Positions 39,701 to 50,350 are shown, numbered from the stretch's first letter. The stretch is 64,000 nucleotides of DNA from Bugula neritina (GCA_964035545.1 OZ037770.1:6312229-6376228), one strand, 5' to 3'. Made by a program: numbers and translations. The notes: generated by a model not told the origin, from the letters alone.

Positions 39701-42700
39701 ACCCCGCTAGGTGTTCAGGCACCGGCCCTCTGCCGTCTCTAGTGGGTACCTCACGGGCTTCGTCCGCTGTTTCCAGCGCGGGCCCGACATCCTCCTCCTG
39801 TACGGAGTGGAACTTCCCCACTAGAGACCCAGCCGGTAATTCTACCGGCTCCGTGAAAGGATTCACGCACTAGACCAGGAACTCCCCCCGCTCATCCAGT
39901 CTATTCAGACTGTTAGCGAGCTGGACGCCCCCCAGTGCACTTTCCACCACTCCTAGCTCGGAGATTTCCCTACAGTTCACTCTGAAGCGAACTGTAGCAC
40001 GGGAGCGCTCAAGTACAGTACAGCGCTGTACCACCTGCACTCCCCCCACCAAGGGTCGGCCAAATCGGTCGACACAGGCCAGCTCACGTCCGGCCATCAC
40101 CACCGCTGACTTGTTGAAGTCGATGTAGCACCTGTGTCGCTTCAGAAATGGCATGCCCAAGATGGCGTCCTCCTTGAGTTGACTGACGATGAAGGTCTCA
40201 CTGATCGTCTGATCACGGACTCTACCAGTCAACTGGATTACCCCATAGAAATGAATACACGACCCGTCCGCCAACGTGCCGTGTTACCCTTCATATGGTT
40301 CTAGGCTAGCCCTGTCCCTGGCACTGAAAGTGCCCAATAGATGCCGACTCATTAGGTTTGTGGTGCACCCAGTATCCAACAGGAATGTGGCAGCTTTGCC
40401 GGCCAGCTTGCCGGGGATGAAATAGCTGCTTCCATATGGCTGAGCACTCACTGAGCGGTTCGTCTCTTGAGGCGACACTTCATGTGCATGGAGTTGGGGA
40501 TGCACCTGTGCCTTTCGGTTGCAAGGGGGTCGTCGACGTCGCGTGGGCAAGCAGGTTACATCTCGGTTTTGCTCACACACGGGCGGCCGAGTGAATTCTC
40601 GGACTGGTGCTCGTGTGGGCAACCGAGGGAAATCTCTGTTTCGCTCCCACTCGTCGTACACTCCCTCATCAGGCAAACCTTGAAAGCGGTTTTTGAGTGC
40701 CCAAGCCGGAGGTTTTGGTGGGCCTTGCAGCCTACTCACTCTCCTTGGGGCTTGCCACTCTGGTGAAGGCGGCCTCCTCACCCGGTGGGGTTTGGGCCTT
40801 GACCTCTGCCTTGGGGGGTTAAACTGGGGCCCTCGGGGTCGCTCAGCTGTCGACTGCTGGCGTAGTTGCCTGATCTCAGCTAGCAACTATTGAATCAGGC
40901 TTGTGGTCAAGCTAATCGGCTCGTCGGCTGCTGCCGTGGCGACATGTACAGCTGTCTTTGTCGGCGACGTCAACACGTCGTCGTCTGCTCCGACTTGCTG
41001 TATTGTCGTACCAGGCCGGCATGCACTGTCGGCTTGGAAATAGGCATTCCCAAGCCTTAGAGCTCTCTCCATAGTCTCAACCTCGGCCACCAGCAGATGC
41101 TGTTTCAACCTGAGGTTGTTAATAGATTGGAGGAATGCATCCAGTGCTAAGCCCTGTCGACCATCAGCAGGCAAGTCGCCATAGGCGACTTGTGCCAGTC
41201 GTTCGACTACGGTAGCATGCTCTCGCAGGTTAGTCTTAGGATTTCTCCTAAGCCCCTGGAGTTGCAAGCGAGCATCTTGAGCGGTTAATCCAAACCGAGC
41301 TCGTAATGCTTCAATTATGTCACCGACGTTTTGGCTTATTCCATGGGGTTTAGCCGGCCCTGTCAGACATAACGGTAGCTGGATCAGAGTAACCCTGGTT
41401 GGCCATCTGCAGATGGCCGCCACATCACTAAACTCAGTGATGAATTGCTCAACATCTTATTCTCCTGAAAAGATGGGAGCCCGCAGATGGTACCTGTCCA
41501 TAGGCAGCGCTGGGCCGCCTATGTGATCCTCCTCTACTGCTGCTAGTTCCTGTCCGGGCGCGTCGTCCTCGTCAGCCATCTTCTTTTTACTCCCTGGCTA
41601 GGAGCATTTGTATTAAGTGGGATCCCACCGCTGCCACCACTGTAGTGAATTTCTCAATTCACTATATTATGTGGGTCGACTTAAATAAAGCTACTACACC
41701 AGGTTATTTACGTTATAACAAGTTTATTATTTACAAGATACAAGAATTGATTTACTACTAACATAAATTGTACGATAACATAATAATGAGCACTTTGCAC
41801 ACAACTACTCTAAGCAAAGTCCTAAGCTGCTCTCTCCGGCTAGCTACTTAGCGTGCTTCCAGTACGAGTAGCTAGCTCCACCTGCTATCAATTAACAGTC
41901 CTTCCTGATTGGCTGGTATTAGTGGTGCCACTGTCGACCAAAAGATGTAAGTCGGATGGAAGCCGATGTAGTCGATCTCCACAATAACATAACATAGAGT
42001 CGACCCTTTCGATATATAAACTAATTGTTAATTGCACTACTGAAATCCATTACAATATATATACTTAAAAATTGATCAGATGGCTTTTAAGAGAGAATAG
42101 CAATGAGCTTCTACAACCCTTTAGCCAAGTGAAAAATTGGTATTCAATTTTTGCAGTACTTTAGCCAATAAGAGCATTTGTTTTTCTGTAGAACAACCAA
42201 CTGGGATGGTTTGGCTTATACAGGATCAAGTATTACTTGTGTGTGACTATGAGAGTGTTTTGAGAGTAGTTAAGCTCGAAGATAATGATGTGTCCACTAT
42301 ATGCAAGGGTATGCAACTCCTAGATTCTACTATATCCTTATATGAACATTTAAAATTGAAGCTTTGTATATTCAGTAAACAGCTGAATTACAAGCAAATA
42401 TCTTTTGAAACTATATGACAGTTATGAATTCACAGTTTTTAAATATTGAAAAGAAATTAAAAAGCGCTAAAAAAGTTATCTGTCACTTTTTGCTTTCTTT
42501 AAATATTAAATAATCTATAAAATGGTAATCTTATAATCACCGACAATGTCATAAAAAGCTTTGAAACAGTCAAACGCTTACATCACTGTAATAAATAGAG
42601 TTATATAACATATCAACTTAGACATATTTTCACATCAGTTTGCGTGACTGCAAGCTCTGTGTATAATTCCTTGTACTCTCTTAACAATGATTATAGGTCA

Positions 42701-45700
42701 GCATGACAGCGACCCTACATTCAGAACTGGTGGTTTGGACAGGTGCCAAGTAAATTCTCCGCTCACCGCCAAGGTTATTGGCGGTCTAATCTATATTGGC
42801 GATTCTTCTGGATCCGGTAGTACCAGGGCTGGGCATATTCTAACACTCACTTATTGTGAGTTTAACACTCAATATATTTGGGTTTTATTTACAATTAATT
42901 CATTTAGAAGCAATTTATGTTTCTTTGAGTAAATGGAACAAATTAACTTTTGAAAAAAATTTGTTGTTAGCTAGCAGAGTAAATACGACATGATAATAAA
43001 CTGCTCTGTTTTAATAAAGGGTAACTACTTCTACTATTAATTTGAAAGTGTTCTAATTGTAGCACGAGTTTTCATGTTACAATTATGAATGTTGATAACC
43101 TAGTCATGTTGGTAAATTCACACATGCTATAGTCTGTAACATATGTACGTTAAGATTTTTGTGACAAAAAAAGGTGAAGTTCTGTAACTATAAGTTGGTT
43201 TACACAAATTTATATTATTTTTCTCCGGTGCAGACTTTTATATATACAGCTTTAGTTATTTCATATATATTGCATTAAAATCAGTTTTTATTATTACCAG
43301 CCCAACCCAAGTGTTACCCTCCTGAAGTTAAGGGTCTTAAGAACGTCTTGAGTTTTACTCCAAACAAGAATGAATACATAAACAAAGACTCCATTAAGTT
43401 CAGATGTGATAACGGTTATGGTCTCAGCAGCAGCTATGATACTGTGACGTGTGTAAGAGCTCTGTTTGATAATGGAACAGTGTACGGTGTCTGGGATAAA
43501 CCTACGCCTTTTTGCAAAGTGAGTATTTACTTACTTCCTCACTCACTCAACTACTTACTCATCCAGTCACTCCCTCACTCACTCATTTACTCAATCACTT
43601 TATAGTCACTAATACTCACTCAATCACTCACTCATTCACTCAATCACTTAGTCACTATTACTCACTCAATCACTCACTCAATCACTCACTCAATCACTCA
43701 CTAACAGTGTTGTAGTTGATCATGGAATGTTTGAAAAATCATCTGGTTAAAACTCTTCCTTGCAGAAAGCTACATTATGGAAGATGGAACCTAAAAAGGG
43801 GCAACGATCAGGAGGGACTTTTGTAACTCTGACTGGAATATTTACTGAGGAGCCTCAAATCTTTGTTGCTCAAGAACAAGTATTTAAATTCACTCGGTAA
43901 TTTCCTTTTAAATGTTTGTTTATAAAACAGTTTCATAGAAGATTTACAGATAGAGAAAAATTGTAATGTTATTTGATATGTGAATAATTGTTTTATTTTG
44001 CTTTTAGGGCATCAACGCAGACTGTAACTTTTCACATGCCTCAATCTCAAAATGGACTTGGCACAGCTTATGTGGAAGTGCTACCCGGGAATCCAAGTAG
44101 TGAAAACTACGAGTATTTACCAGATCCAGCAATTCATTCTATCAATCACAACAGTGTGATTTCCAGGTGGGCTAACTAGTTCCAACCCCAGGTACTTATA
44201 GTATGATCTCTAAATTATGGTGTATTCTTTACGTAATTGATCAATTTTCTTGGTTGTCAAAATTGCCAAGTAATTGATTGAGCTATTATAGTAAATGATA
44301 CATATAAAAATTCCCCCCCCCTCCATCCCCAGTGAAGTTTGAGCCCAAGAACTTTGTTTTACAAACAGTTGCTCTAGCCAGTTACACCACAGTGACTGAT
44401 GGCTGAACGCAACCCTACCATATAAGTATTTTTCCTTGGTTACATTTACCATAAGCGGCTTTTCCTAAATTGAAAGTGAGATGTGTTGCAAAATAAAAAC
44501 TGCTAACTCATTTGAATACAGTCTGATTGACTGAATAAAGTATGTTTTCATGCTGTCTAAAATACACTTAGATTTGTATAAATGTAGAAATTAATAACTG
44601 TTGATCTGGTGTGTGCTGTAACATGTACGTCACTGCATGTAGATTCCTTAGGCTTGGAATATATTGCAACACAATAGTTTTGTCGCAATATACAAGTAAT
44701 CTAACCAGCACATACCCCCTACAAAGTTTACTGACACATGTGAGCATGTAGTAGGATGTGCTGGCATGTGTTACCTTGTGCTAGTATGTGCTATCCTGCA
44801 TTTTTTTTTCTTGTGCCACTTGCGTGTATCAAAATATTACAATTACTTATGTTTATAGTAGAATTTCTCATAGTATTTTATTAAATCTTTAAATTATACT
44901 TATTGAAAAAGTTATACTGAGCCTGTTTACAATCATATCCACAAACTCAAGATTTATGTTATTTCAATTAAATGATTATGATACTTTTGTAGGGGAGGTC
45001 TTGAACTCTTCTTTAAAGGTGATAACTTTAATTCAGCATACAACCACACTCTGATGTTCAGCAGCATCTCAACTAGCGTTAGAGCTGTCACGGTATGATA
45101 CTCAGTTACAGTTATTATAACCCTAGTCATAGCTGTCGGTGTCTAACCCTAAATTTTTTTGGGAGTAGATGAAGCGCTAATAATGTTCGCCATTTATAAT
45201 AATCTAGTTAGAAATAATGCAAAGCTTTAGAACTATTTAAGTACACTGCCTTTAAACTTAGTATGACCTTACTTATATCATTTTGAAATGCTGCTTTGTT
45301 TAGGCCTGTGAGCTTGGAGACTCTTTAAGCACACTGACCTGCATATCTCCTGACTTTTCTCAGTTCTTTGATGGAAAAGGTAACATTGCATGCTTGTATG
45401 ATTCTGTCATGTTCAGTATCAACAAATTGTTTAATGGATGGATTATTTTACACCAAAGTCTTTCTCATGGAACTTACTATATTGAGATAGACAAATTCTT
45501 TTGACTGTATACAAAGCTTCTTTCCTCAGTTAAAAAAATATATCAAACAATTTTGAAAAATAGTAACAAAAATTGAATCAGAATAACTTTTTGGGAGACA
45601 GCCCTATAAAACATTTGCATTATTTATAAATTTTCAACAATCATTGTTTCTGAAATTGTCAATATTAGCTTTGGCATGTGCAGTGAAAATTGTAAGCTTA

Positions 45701-47289
45701 CCTTTCAGGTAAGAGAAGTGTAATCACTGAAACTGTAGAGTTTTTCACTTTGACTGCCACACTGCTGTTCGACGGGAAAGCTCACATCGGGAGTCAGTTT
45801 GACTTCACCATCTCCAACACAGAGCCAACTTTTGACACTTTTAAACAAATCATGGTAGGTTGCCACCCGCGCAGGACCACGGCGGTGAAAGGTGACCATG
45901 GTAGGTTGCAACAGAAAAACACAAAAAACCCACAACTTGAAACATAATTATAAAGTGAACTTAGTGGGCTTATTTAATTTTATTTATGCCCAGCATTTTG
46001 CTTTATAATATTTAGCTCATTAAACTCAGTTTTTCTGTCAAAATAATGCAAAATATGTTATGTGGATAACTGATTTTGTCTAAACACTTCGCATTACATA
46101 AAAGTCTTTTTGAATTATTATTCTTGAATTTTGAAATCACACTGATATTAAAAATTCTTTAGATATTTGACCTGTGGAGCAAAACAACCATAGATGTAAC
46201 TGGATCTTACTTGGACACTTCCCTGGTGATCTCCGACTATACGGTTTATCTGAAGTTTGTTGAAATTGGAACTCAGCTACTTTGTGAGGTCACCAGATTT
46301 AATCAAACTTCTGTTGTGTGTCGACCTCCACTTGATTCTATTAGCATACCTGCTCATTCTCTCAACCTCATTGCTGACTTACAGGTAATTCTTATATATT
46401 ACTTACAAGTAACCTTTAGTCTGGTTTCTGAAGCTTACTGTCTTTTCTGGTGTGAAGGTAACTTCCACCAGGAAGTTAAAAAGATTGCCTGCAAGTTGAT
46501 AACTTTTTAGCTTTTAATTTTAAATTTGATAATTTTTTAAGCCCTAGATATGTTCTAATAGACCTGAATGTTTCTTTTGCATTTTTTTATCTTGATTTTA
46601 TCTGCATCTTTGAAAAGCCTTCATTTTTATGCATCGCTCTTTTGAATGCAACAGCGGTAATACATTATGTATTTATATCTATTCATGTCTGCAGGTTTTG
46701 GTTGCTGGTAAAAACTACACCATTGGTCAAGTAAAGTTCTTTAGTAGCCATGTGGATACTCCCGTTAGATCTGCTCGTACTTCGGCAGGTAGGCAATCTT
46801 CAATGACTGTAACTTATCGTACATTTTTTTAAGGATTGACAAGAAAGTGAAGTTTCAGATTTTGCTGAGTGCATGTTGCGTAATTGATAAGAACTTCTGC
46901 TCTAGGTTAGCTTAAGTTTCACAAGTTGCTAAACTCACTGCTGCTTTGACTGAGTACATTTTTATATTATCTAACAGTATCTTGCTATGAATCCTTGTTG
47001 AATTGTAATTTTAATTCAAATTTGTCAATTCGCGAATAGTGTGGTATATTAATTTAATGTTAATCATTGCTTTTTGTGTGTAGTTATTCCAATGCTTGTT
47101 ATTTATATCAAAAGAAAATGCATATATAATATAATGAATGTGATTCCAGGGACTATAGCTAGCATAGTGGTACCAGTGGTAGTGATCGTTGTTCTAATCA
47201 TAGCTATATATGCTTACCTCCTGTACAAGAGAAAGCTTCCAAGACCGGCAATTTTACAACTGCTGAAATATGAAAGTAGCTGCATTTAG
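30643..47289 (+). CDS. Gene C: NHL-Sushi-IPT single-pass membrane protein, plexin-like, with one nonsense codon
   Basis: Fifteen exons: 30643-30716, 31681-31856, 32592-32921, 33480-33698, 42192-42308, 42697-42855, 43301-43518, 43766-43896, 44008-44166, 44993-45092, 45304-45379, 45709-45854, 46163-46384, 46695-46788, 47150-47289. All introns are GT..AG, every phase fits, and the sum is 787 codons. Order: signal peptide (residues 1-20), NHL-like beta-propeller (about 85-360), Sushi domain (about 360-430), IPT/TIG-like region (about 431-740), membrane segment, then a tail starting Y-K-R-K as in plexins but only about 20 residues long. The IPT part, the C-E-V..N-Q-T-S-V-V-C-R-P-P block and the Y-K-R-K juncture resemble plexins; Sema, PSI and RasGAP domains are absent. 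Codon 239 is TAG (33614-33616) where TGG would fit, so this copy may be a null allele, a pseudogene or contain a sequencing error. AATAAA at 47476-47481 is a likely poly(A) signal. Confidence 0.85.
32592..33698 (+). other. NHL-repeat exons of gene C (with in-frame TAG)
   Basis: Exon 32592-32921 codes the NHL hallmark: G-P-G-H-F-A-Y-F then I-I-I-A-D-L-N-N-H-C-I-R-R-V and a second G..D-A-K-L-T-H-P block. Exon 33480-33698 continues with D-S-Q-N-R-Y-M-Y-V-N-H and ends L-V-D-G-T-L-L-R-A-R-F-G, again the start of an NHL blade. The TAG at 33614 lies between these two motifs and the frame remains good on both sides. Two further blades continue in exons 42192-42308 and 42697-42855. Confidence 0.8.
33878..34295 (-). 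repeat. 3' LTR of E2
   Basis: 418 bp, on the plus strand TGTAGTGAATTT...CCATTACA. Nearly identical to 41641-42054, with a handful of substitutions and small indels such as an extra CAGG near 33937. Confidence 0.93.
34296..34316 (-). promoter_or_regulatory. Polypurine tract of E2
   Basis: On the minus strand GATAGGTGTGGCGAG directly precedes the LTR start TGTAATGG, equivalent to the tract before the E1 LTR. Confidence 0.6.
34317..35500 (-). other. 3' non-coding region of E2
   Basis: About 1.2 kb between pol and the 3' LTR, without a sustained ORF, containing a G-run near 34628. It aligns in blocks with the E1 region 1380-1883 and the E4 region 47960-48990. Confidence 0.6.
35501..35823 (-). 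pseudogene. Terminal pol tail of E2, displaced by the mitochondrial insert
   Basis: Codes the acid/proline-rich pol end with E-I-S-Q-N-H-E-E-E and then L-E-R-R-Q-R-T-R-V-P-P-S-N-L, a tail also present in E1 and E3. A G-run near 35740 shifts the frame. Confidence 0.65.
35824..35934 (-). pseudogene. nd3: NADH dehydrogenase subunit 3, first 37 codons (nuclear copy)
   Basis: ATG follows the tRNA directly. A hydrophobic N-terminus leads to the K-P-Y-S-S-R-N-K-N-A-P block, which in ND3 precedes the conserved F-E-C-G-F. The copy stops there and retroelement sequence resumes in the same frame, creating a meaningless fusion ORF (35701-35934). Confidence 0.75.
35935..36000 (-). tRNA. trnF: Mitochondrial tRNA-Phe (GAA), nuclear copy
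   Basis: A 66-nt cloverleaf folds cleanly: acceptor ACTACAG with CAGTAGT (one mismatch), D stem GCCT/AGGT, anticodon stem TAACC/GGTTA with loop CTGAAAA (anticodon GAA), a short T arm GGTA/TACC with a 3-nt loop, and discriminator A. Short D and T loops are typical of animal mitochondrial tRNAs. Confidence 0.9.
36006..36650 (-). pseudogene. atp6: Mitochondrial ATP synthase subunit 6 (nuclear copy)
   Basis: In the invertebrate mitochondrial code the frame is open from the insertion edge to TAA at 36006-36008, about 215 residues. The family hallmarks are there: L-F-G-L-T-P-Y-T-F-S-A-T-S-H-L, then L-A-H-L-Q-P-L-G-A-P-A, then R-P-L-T-L-A-V-R-L-T-A-N-L with the essential Arg, and V-Q-A-Y-I-F near the end. 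TGA and AGR codons fall at Trp and Ser positions, so the nuclear code would break it. Only a few N-terminal residues appear missing. In mitochondria the protein forms the proton channel of Fo; here it is a fossil without expression signals. Confidence 0.93.
36657..37861 (-). pseudogene. Integrase of E2
   Basis: The H-H-C-C zinc-binding region reads H-K-Q-A-H at the start and C-E-V-C later. The catalytic D,D,E is visible: A-V-D-L-V, H-S-D-Q-S-A-Q-F, and V-V-E-R-N-N with 35-type spacing. A K-F-V-G-P-Y module lies at the C-terminal side (36690-37040) after a frameshift near 37045 beside a G-run. Inserts cDNA into the genome in active relatives; here broken. Confidence 0.9.
37898..39454 (-). pseudogene. 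Reverse transcriptase and RNase H of E2
   Basis: A 518-residue open frame with the Ty3/gypsy RT motifs in order: F-C-V-D-Y-R-R-L-N, T-L-D-L-L-S-G-Y-W-Q-V-P-L, L-P-F-G-L-T-S-A-P-A-T-F-Q and the catalytic Y-L-D-D. RNase H follows with L-D-T-D-A-S, a central E-L-L-A-V and T-D-H-A-S-L. The frame is joined to protease by a frameshift near 39440, and to integrase by one stop at 37898. Confidence 0.93.
39432..41579 (-). pseudogene. gag and protease of E2
   Basis: One reading frame from ATG at 41579 to 39432, interrupted by four stops: near 41442 (G-E-stop where E3 has G-E-E-E), 40887, 40284 and 39870 (E3 has Gln, a CAG-to-TAG change). The gag capsid-like helical region is at 41400-40950, a Pro/Arg-rich linker at 40880-40450, and the protease core L-L-D-T-G-C-T at about 40370. 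The CCHC knuckle found in E3 gag is not seen here. Products would be particle protein and processing protease. Confidence 0.85.
41622..41639 (-). promoter_or_regulatory. tRNA-Leu primer-binding site of E2
   Basis: Minus strand TGGTGGCAGCGGTGGGAT, one base after the LTR. It is complementary to the conserved 3' end of animal tRNA-Leu (anticodons AAG/TAG), which ends ATCCCACCGCTGCCA plus CCA. The E3 site differs by one base. Confidence 0.85.
41641..42054 (-). repeat. 5' LTR of E2
   Basis: 414 bp, TGTAGTGAATTT...CCATTACA on the plus strand, so TGTAATGG...CACTACA in element direction. Flanked on the right by ATAT. Confidence 0.93.
43301..43518 (+). other. Sushi (CCP) domain exon of gene C
   Basis: One exon codes a complete CCP pattern: C-Y-P-P at the start, F-R-C-D-N-G-Y-G-L in the middle, V-T-C, then W-D-K-P-T-P-F-C at the end, giving the four cysteines and the Trp. 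The exon is followed by a donor GTGAGT and a tandem repeat. Confidence 0.88.
43520..43705. repeat. ACTC/AATC tandem repeat in an intron of gene C
   Basis: Repeats built from ACTCACTCAATC, immediately after the Sushi exon donor. Confidence 0.9.
43766..46788 (+). other. IPT/TIG-like region of gene C
   Basis: Exons 43766-43896 and 44008-44166 code an IPT fold start (M-E-P-K-K-G, S-G-G-T-F-V-T-L-T-G). Exon 44993-45092 with 45304-45379 codes a second (R-G-G-L-E-L-F-F-K-G-D-N-F, then C..T-C-I-S-P). Exons 45709 to 46788 code a third region with L-W-S-K-T-T-I-D-V-T-G-S-Y-L, C-E-V and V-V-C-R-P-P, and a final G-Q-V-K-F strand. The match to plexin IPT repeats is by pattern; domain borders are approximate. 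Confidence 0.7.
47150..47289 (+). other. Membrane segment and tail exon of gene C
   Basis: After the acceptor TTCCAG at 47149 the exon codes a hydrophobic stretch (SIVVPVVVIVVLIIAIYAYL), then L-Y-K-R-K and about 20 more residues to TAG. Plexins have a similar Y-K-R-K at this place, followed by a coiled coil and a RasGAP region that is not seen here or in the 240 bp before the poly(A) signal. Confidence 0.8.
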
Positions 47290-47475
47290 GGTTTTGAAAC
47301 AAATTAATGCATGCAGTTTTTTAAAAACTTCCATGAACAGCAAATTTTTGGACAAACTTCATAAATGTTAGCACAGATTCTGAAAAATGTTATGATGTAT
47401 AAACTGTGTGTTTTAAAAGTGAACAGTTTTCTCACTTGATATAGATAGGAATCAACTGTTGTCTATTTTTAAACT

Positions 47476-47481
47476 AATAAA
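47476..47481 (+). terminator. Poly(A) signal of gene C
   Basis: AATAAA 187 bp after the stop codon of gene C. Confidence 0.6.
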
Positions 47482-47531
47482 CATAGAATATGCACTTCAC
47501 AGCTCTTTTGTATTATTATGTTATATCATAT

Positions 47532-48997
47532 TGTTGTGAACTTATGCCTTCACTTATGGATAGGGTTATTTAAAGCAGTGCCACTATGCCAAGTTAACAT
47601 TAATTATATGCTTTATTTAATCGCAAGGTACAGAAGTAAAACTATACGATATCAGAAAAGCATGTTATATGTATAGACAATATGTACAACCTAATTATAG
47701 CTATCTCGCTGTCTGACTGCCGGCTATCCAAGCGCTAGCTGTTAGCTCTAATTAACTAGTCCTGCCTTTGTTCACAGCGTACGTTAGTAGCCTGGTAAAT
47801 ACTGTCAGGCCGAGTATAGGAGAGATGCTACGCATTACGGTTGTCAGCTATCACAGTAGTTGATCTGCTGCAAATGTAGACATCGTGCCGTAATGCATAT
47901 TCAGATAGAAGTAAAATGGAGTTGTCCTTTCGATATTCACAGGAGCATAATTCCTTACCTTTTCTCACCCCATCGAAAAGCAGATCCTCAGGCTAATGTT
48001 CCTGTCTAAAAGAAGGGAAAAGATGTCCCGGTTCTGGAACGTTTGGACGATGTAACAGTGGGGGGGGGGGGTGAGAGAAAAAGGCAGCCTAGGCTCTGGG
48101 TCTTCGTGACGGTATGGAAGGTAGTACTGGCTTCAGACAGGAACGACGAAGAAAGTAGTGTAAAACAGAATAATATGAAAATACACAAAGGAAAATTCAC
48201 AAGAGTCACACACAAAAGTAAACTGCATAAAATAATACAACATAAAATAAAAGTACAGAACAGAAATGTAGCCACCAAGAGCACTATCGATAAAATATTG
48301 TAATTCTGTGGCAAGGCAGATGAACATAACAGGACCACACTGCAGGCCGGTCAAGTCAGCTACCTGCTCTATATAATGAGAGCTTCCACAAATTAATCAC
48401 ATGTTGGCATATTAGTCCATAACTGTCAGAGAGAATAGGAGGGGGGTGACCGTGTGGCTGGCGGCGGCAGGTCTTCTAGTTCCTCTACCTCGAACCGTCT
48501 CACCTGCAACAGAGCACCCAGCTTCTGTTGTAGGAAACTCTACCCAGTCAGTACGACACTGTGACCAGGTTGAGCAACCAATCAACCTCCTGACTTTCAT
48601 AAATCATCTGGGTGATTACTCAACTCGAAGTCGCCAGTGAAATCACCTGACACCAGAAGCTCCAGCTCTATTCCTATGGAATAGCGAGACCACAGTTGGC
48701 TACTAGTCAAATTCTACTTAAATAGAAAAATTGCACCAGTAGACTTCCTGTAAGACAGTTGCCACACTAGCCCCATTGTCTACTTGAGGCTTTGTAGTTG
48801 CCAGCTGTCACAAGTGTGTGCTCACACTTTGACAGTTATAATCGGAAAGGGAACTCCACGCCGTGAGAAGGCTGACACAATAGCCTTCCCTTGGTGGGCT
48901 GACAAAATTATACACGCCAACTGAGGCCCTGCAACTTACAGTTGTATCTCTCAATAAGGAGGAGGTGCAACTCTTAATTGCTTGTTTTCCCACCGAA
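47532..48997 (-). mobile_element. E4: 3' fragment of an E1-like Ty3/gypsy element
   Basis: On the minus strand this is 3' non-coding sequence (48997 to about 47960) followed by an LTR (about 47960-47532, ending TTCACAACA and flanked by ATAT). It aligns in blocks with E1 1380-2290, including the GCACGATGTCTACA and AGCTGACAACCGTAATG blocks. Its left part stops abruptly near 48997 where E5 begins in the opposite direction. A G-run lies at 48060. Confidence 0.75.
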
Positions 48998-49243
48998 AAA
49001 TTCGCCTACCCTGATGCAGAAGAAGAAGTCACACCCCCTCGCAGAAAGCGGACCCCATTTCTAGATCCTGCTCGCCTGGCCACTGTAAAAGAGCGGCTCT
49101 TTCGGCTCCAAGCTGAGTTCACCCAGTTTGCCCTGGATCTACTCAGTACCACAACAGGACTTTACCAATTAAAAGGTTCTGTAGGCCGCATTGAACGAAA
49201 GCTATTTGCCCATCAAGCCAAACATCGGCTTTCCAAACACTGA
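48998..49243 (+). pseudogene. C-terminal part of accessory ORF3 in E5
   Basis: About 80 residues: an acidic start, P-P-R-R-K-R-T-P, then L-D-P-A-R-L-A-T-V-K-E-R-L-F-R-L-Q-A-E-F-T-Q, and a basic end to TGA. It matches ORF3 of E3 closely and shows that the end of the E3 copy is frameshifted. The upstream zinc-finger part is missing because the fragment starts here. Confidence 0.75.
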
Positions 49244-49430
49244 CTCTGATTCTTCTGCCTAGACTGATCCGTAAGCCTCGCTCTCTTAGAAGTCCAAGGC
49301 TACAACACTATTATTGTGTAAATGCTTGACAGCTCCTCTTTCTTGTCCAACACCACAGCTAGCGGTATTCTCTCTCTATAGCTAGCCAATTGTATGTGAC
49401 ATGCTGTTATAATGATTGTGTCTGCCATTG

Positions 49431-49575
<145 letters not shown>

Positions 49576-49654
49576 TCTGGTCTACTGATATTATATGTGT
49601 TGATTGTAACTATTTTTTTGTATCAGAAAGAGGGCTTTCTGCTGGTGGGGGCGG

Positions 49655-50003
49655 TGTGGTGGCTCGTGGAGCTACCAGCAGCGTAATAGTGAGGAAATTA
49701 TATTCCTCTCACGAGTGCAGCACAGGGTCATGGAGATGACCCGGAACAATGGACAACCAATTAGCGAGACTGACAGTTATTAGTAGTAGTAGTTTTCCGC
49801 TGTTTATTTAGTTGAGTTTAGACTGGTGAACTGTATAGACCGTATCAATTAGCTGAATGTATTTGTATTACTGTAGTTTTTGTGATGTATTCTTGTGTGT
49901 AAAATATATTAGTATTAACTCTACTTATCCTGGCAAAGTTTCTCTAGCAGAATAAATAGACTCTCTTGATTGCACATCAACCCAATTTCTGGAAATTATG
50001 ACA
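49655..50003 (+). repeat. 3' LTR of E5
   Basis: Starts TGTGGTGGCTCGTGGAGC after a polypurine tract; matches the complement of 50351-50686. Confidence 0.85.
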
Positions 50004-50350
50004 GTATGGTGGTGGTGCGTCCCTGTTTTGTACACAAATAATAACTACTGCAACATAAAATTGCAAAGTTTTCAAGTTTGTAGAACAGAAAACTTTCCAG
50101 TCAAACTGCTTTAGACATAATTACGGTGCTAGTAAGTGTTGAATTTTGTAACAAATGCACACACGTCCACAGACACACCCACTCAAACACCAGCAAACGT
50201 GATCAAGTGATCAGTAATCAAGCAGTTGAAATTGTAATTAAATTAAATTAAATATTATACTGAATCATCATGGTACATGCAGGTGCCCTTCACCTAGCTA
50301 ATAGATGCCACCGGATGTCACACGGTAGTATCCTGTACTGCAAGTACATG
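50004..50350. other. Spacer between the opposed E5 and E3 LTRs
   Basis: 347 bp without recognised features, between two inverted LTRs. Confidence 0.5.

Larger units (their letters stand above)
33878..42054 (-). mobile_element. E2: nearly full-length, inactive Ty3/gypsy element in intron 4 of gene C
   Basis: Two LTRs (33878-34295 and 41641-42054) in the same orientation enclose, on the minus strand, gag, protease, reverse transcriptase, RNase H and integrase, then about 1.2 kb of 3' non-coding sequence. ATAT flanks both sides (33874-33877 and 42055-42058), a probable 4-bp target duplication. The primer-binding site matches the 3' end of tRNA-Leu. At least four in-frame stops and two frameshifts disable gag-pol. 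An 832-bp mitochondrial fragment interrupts the pol tail. The element is antisense to gene C and accounts for most of its 8.5-kb intron 4. Confidence 0.92.

Noticed and set aside
37578-40893. Plus-strand ORFs opposite the pol and gag of E2
   Set aside because: Shadows of the minus-strand retroelement frames.
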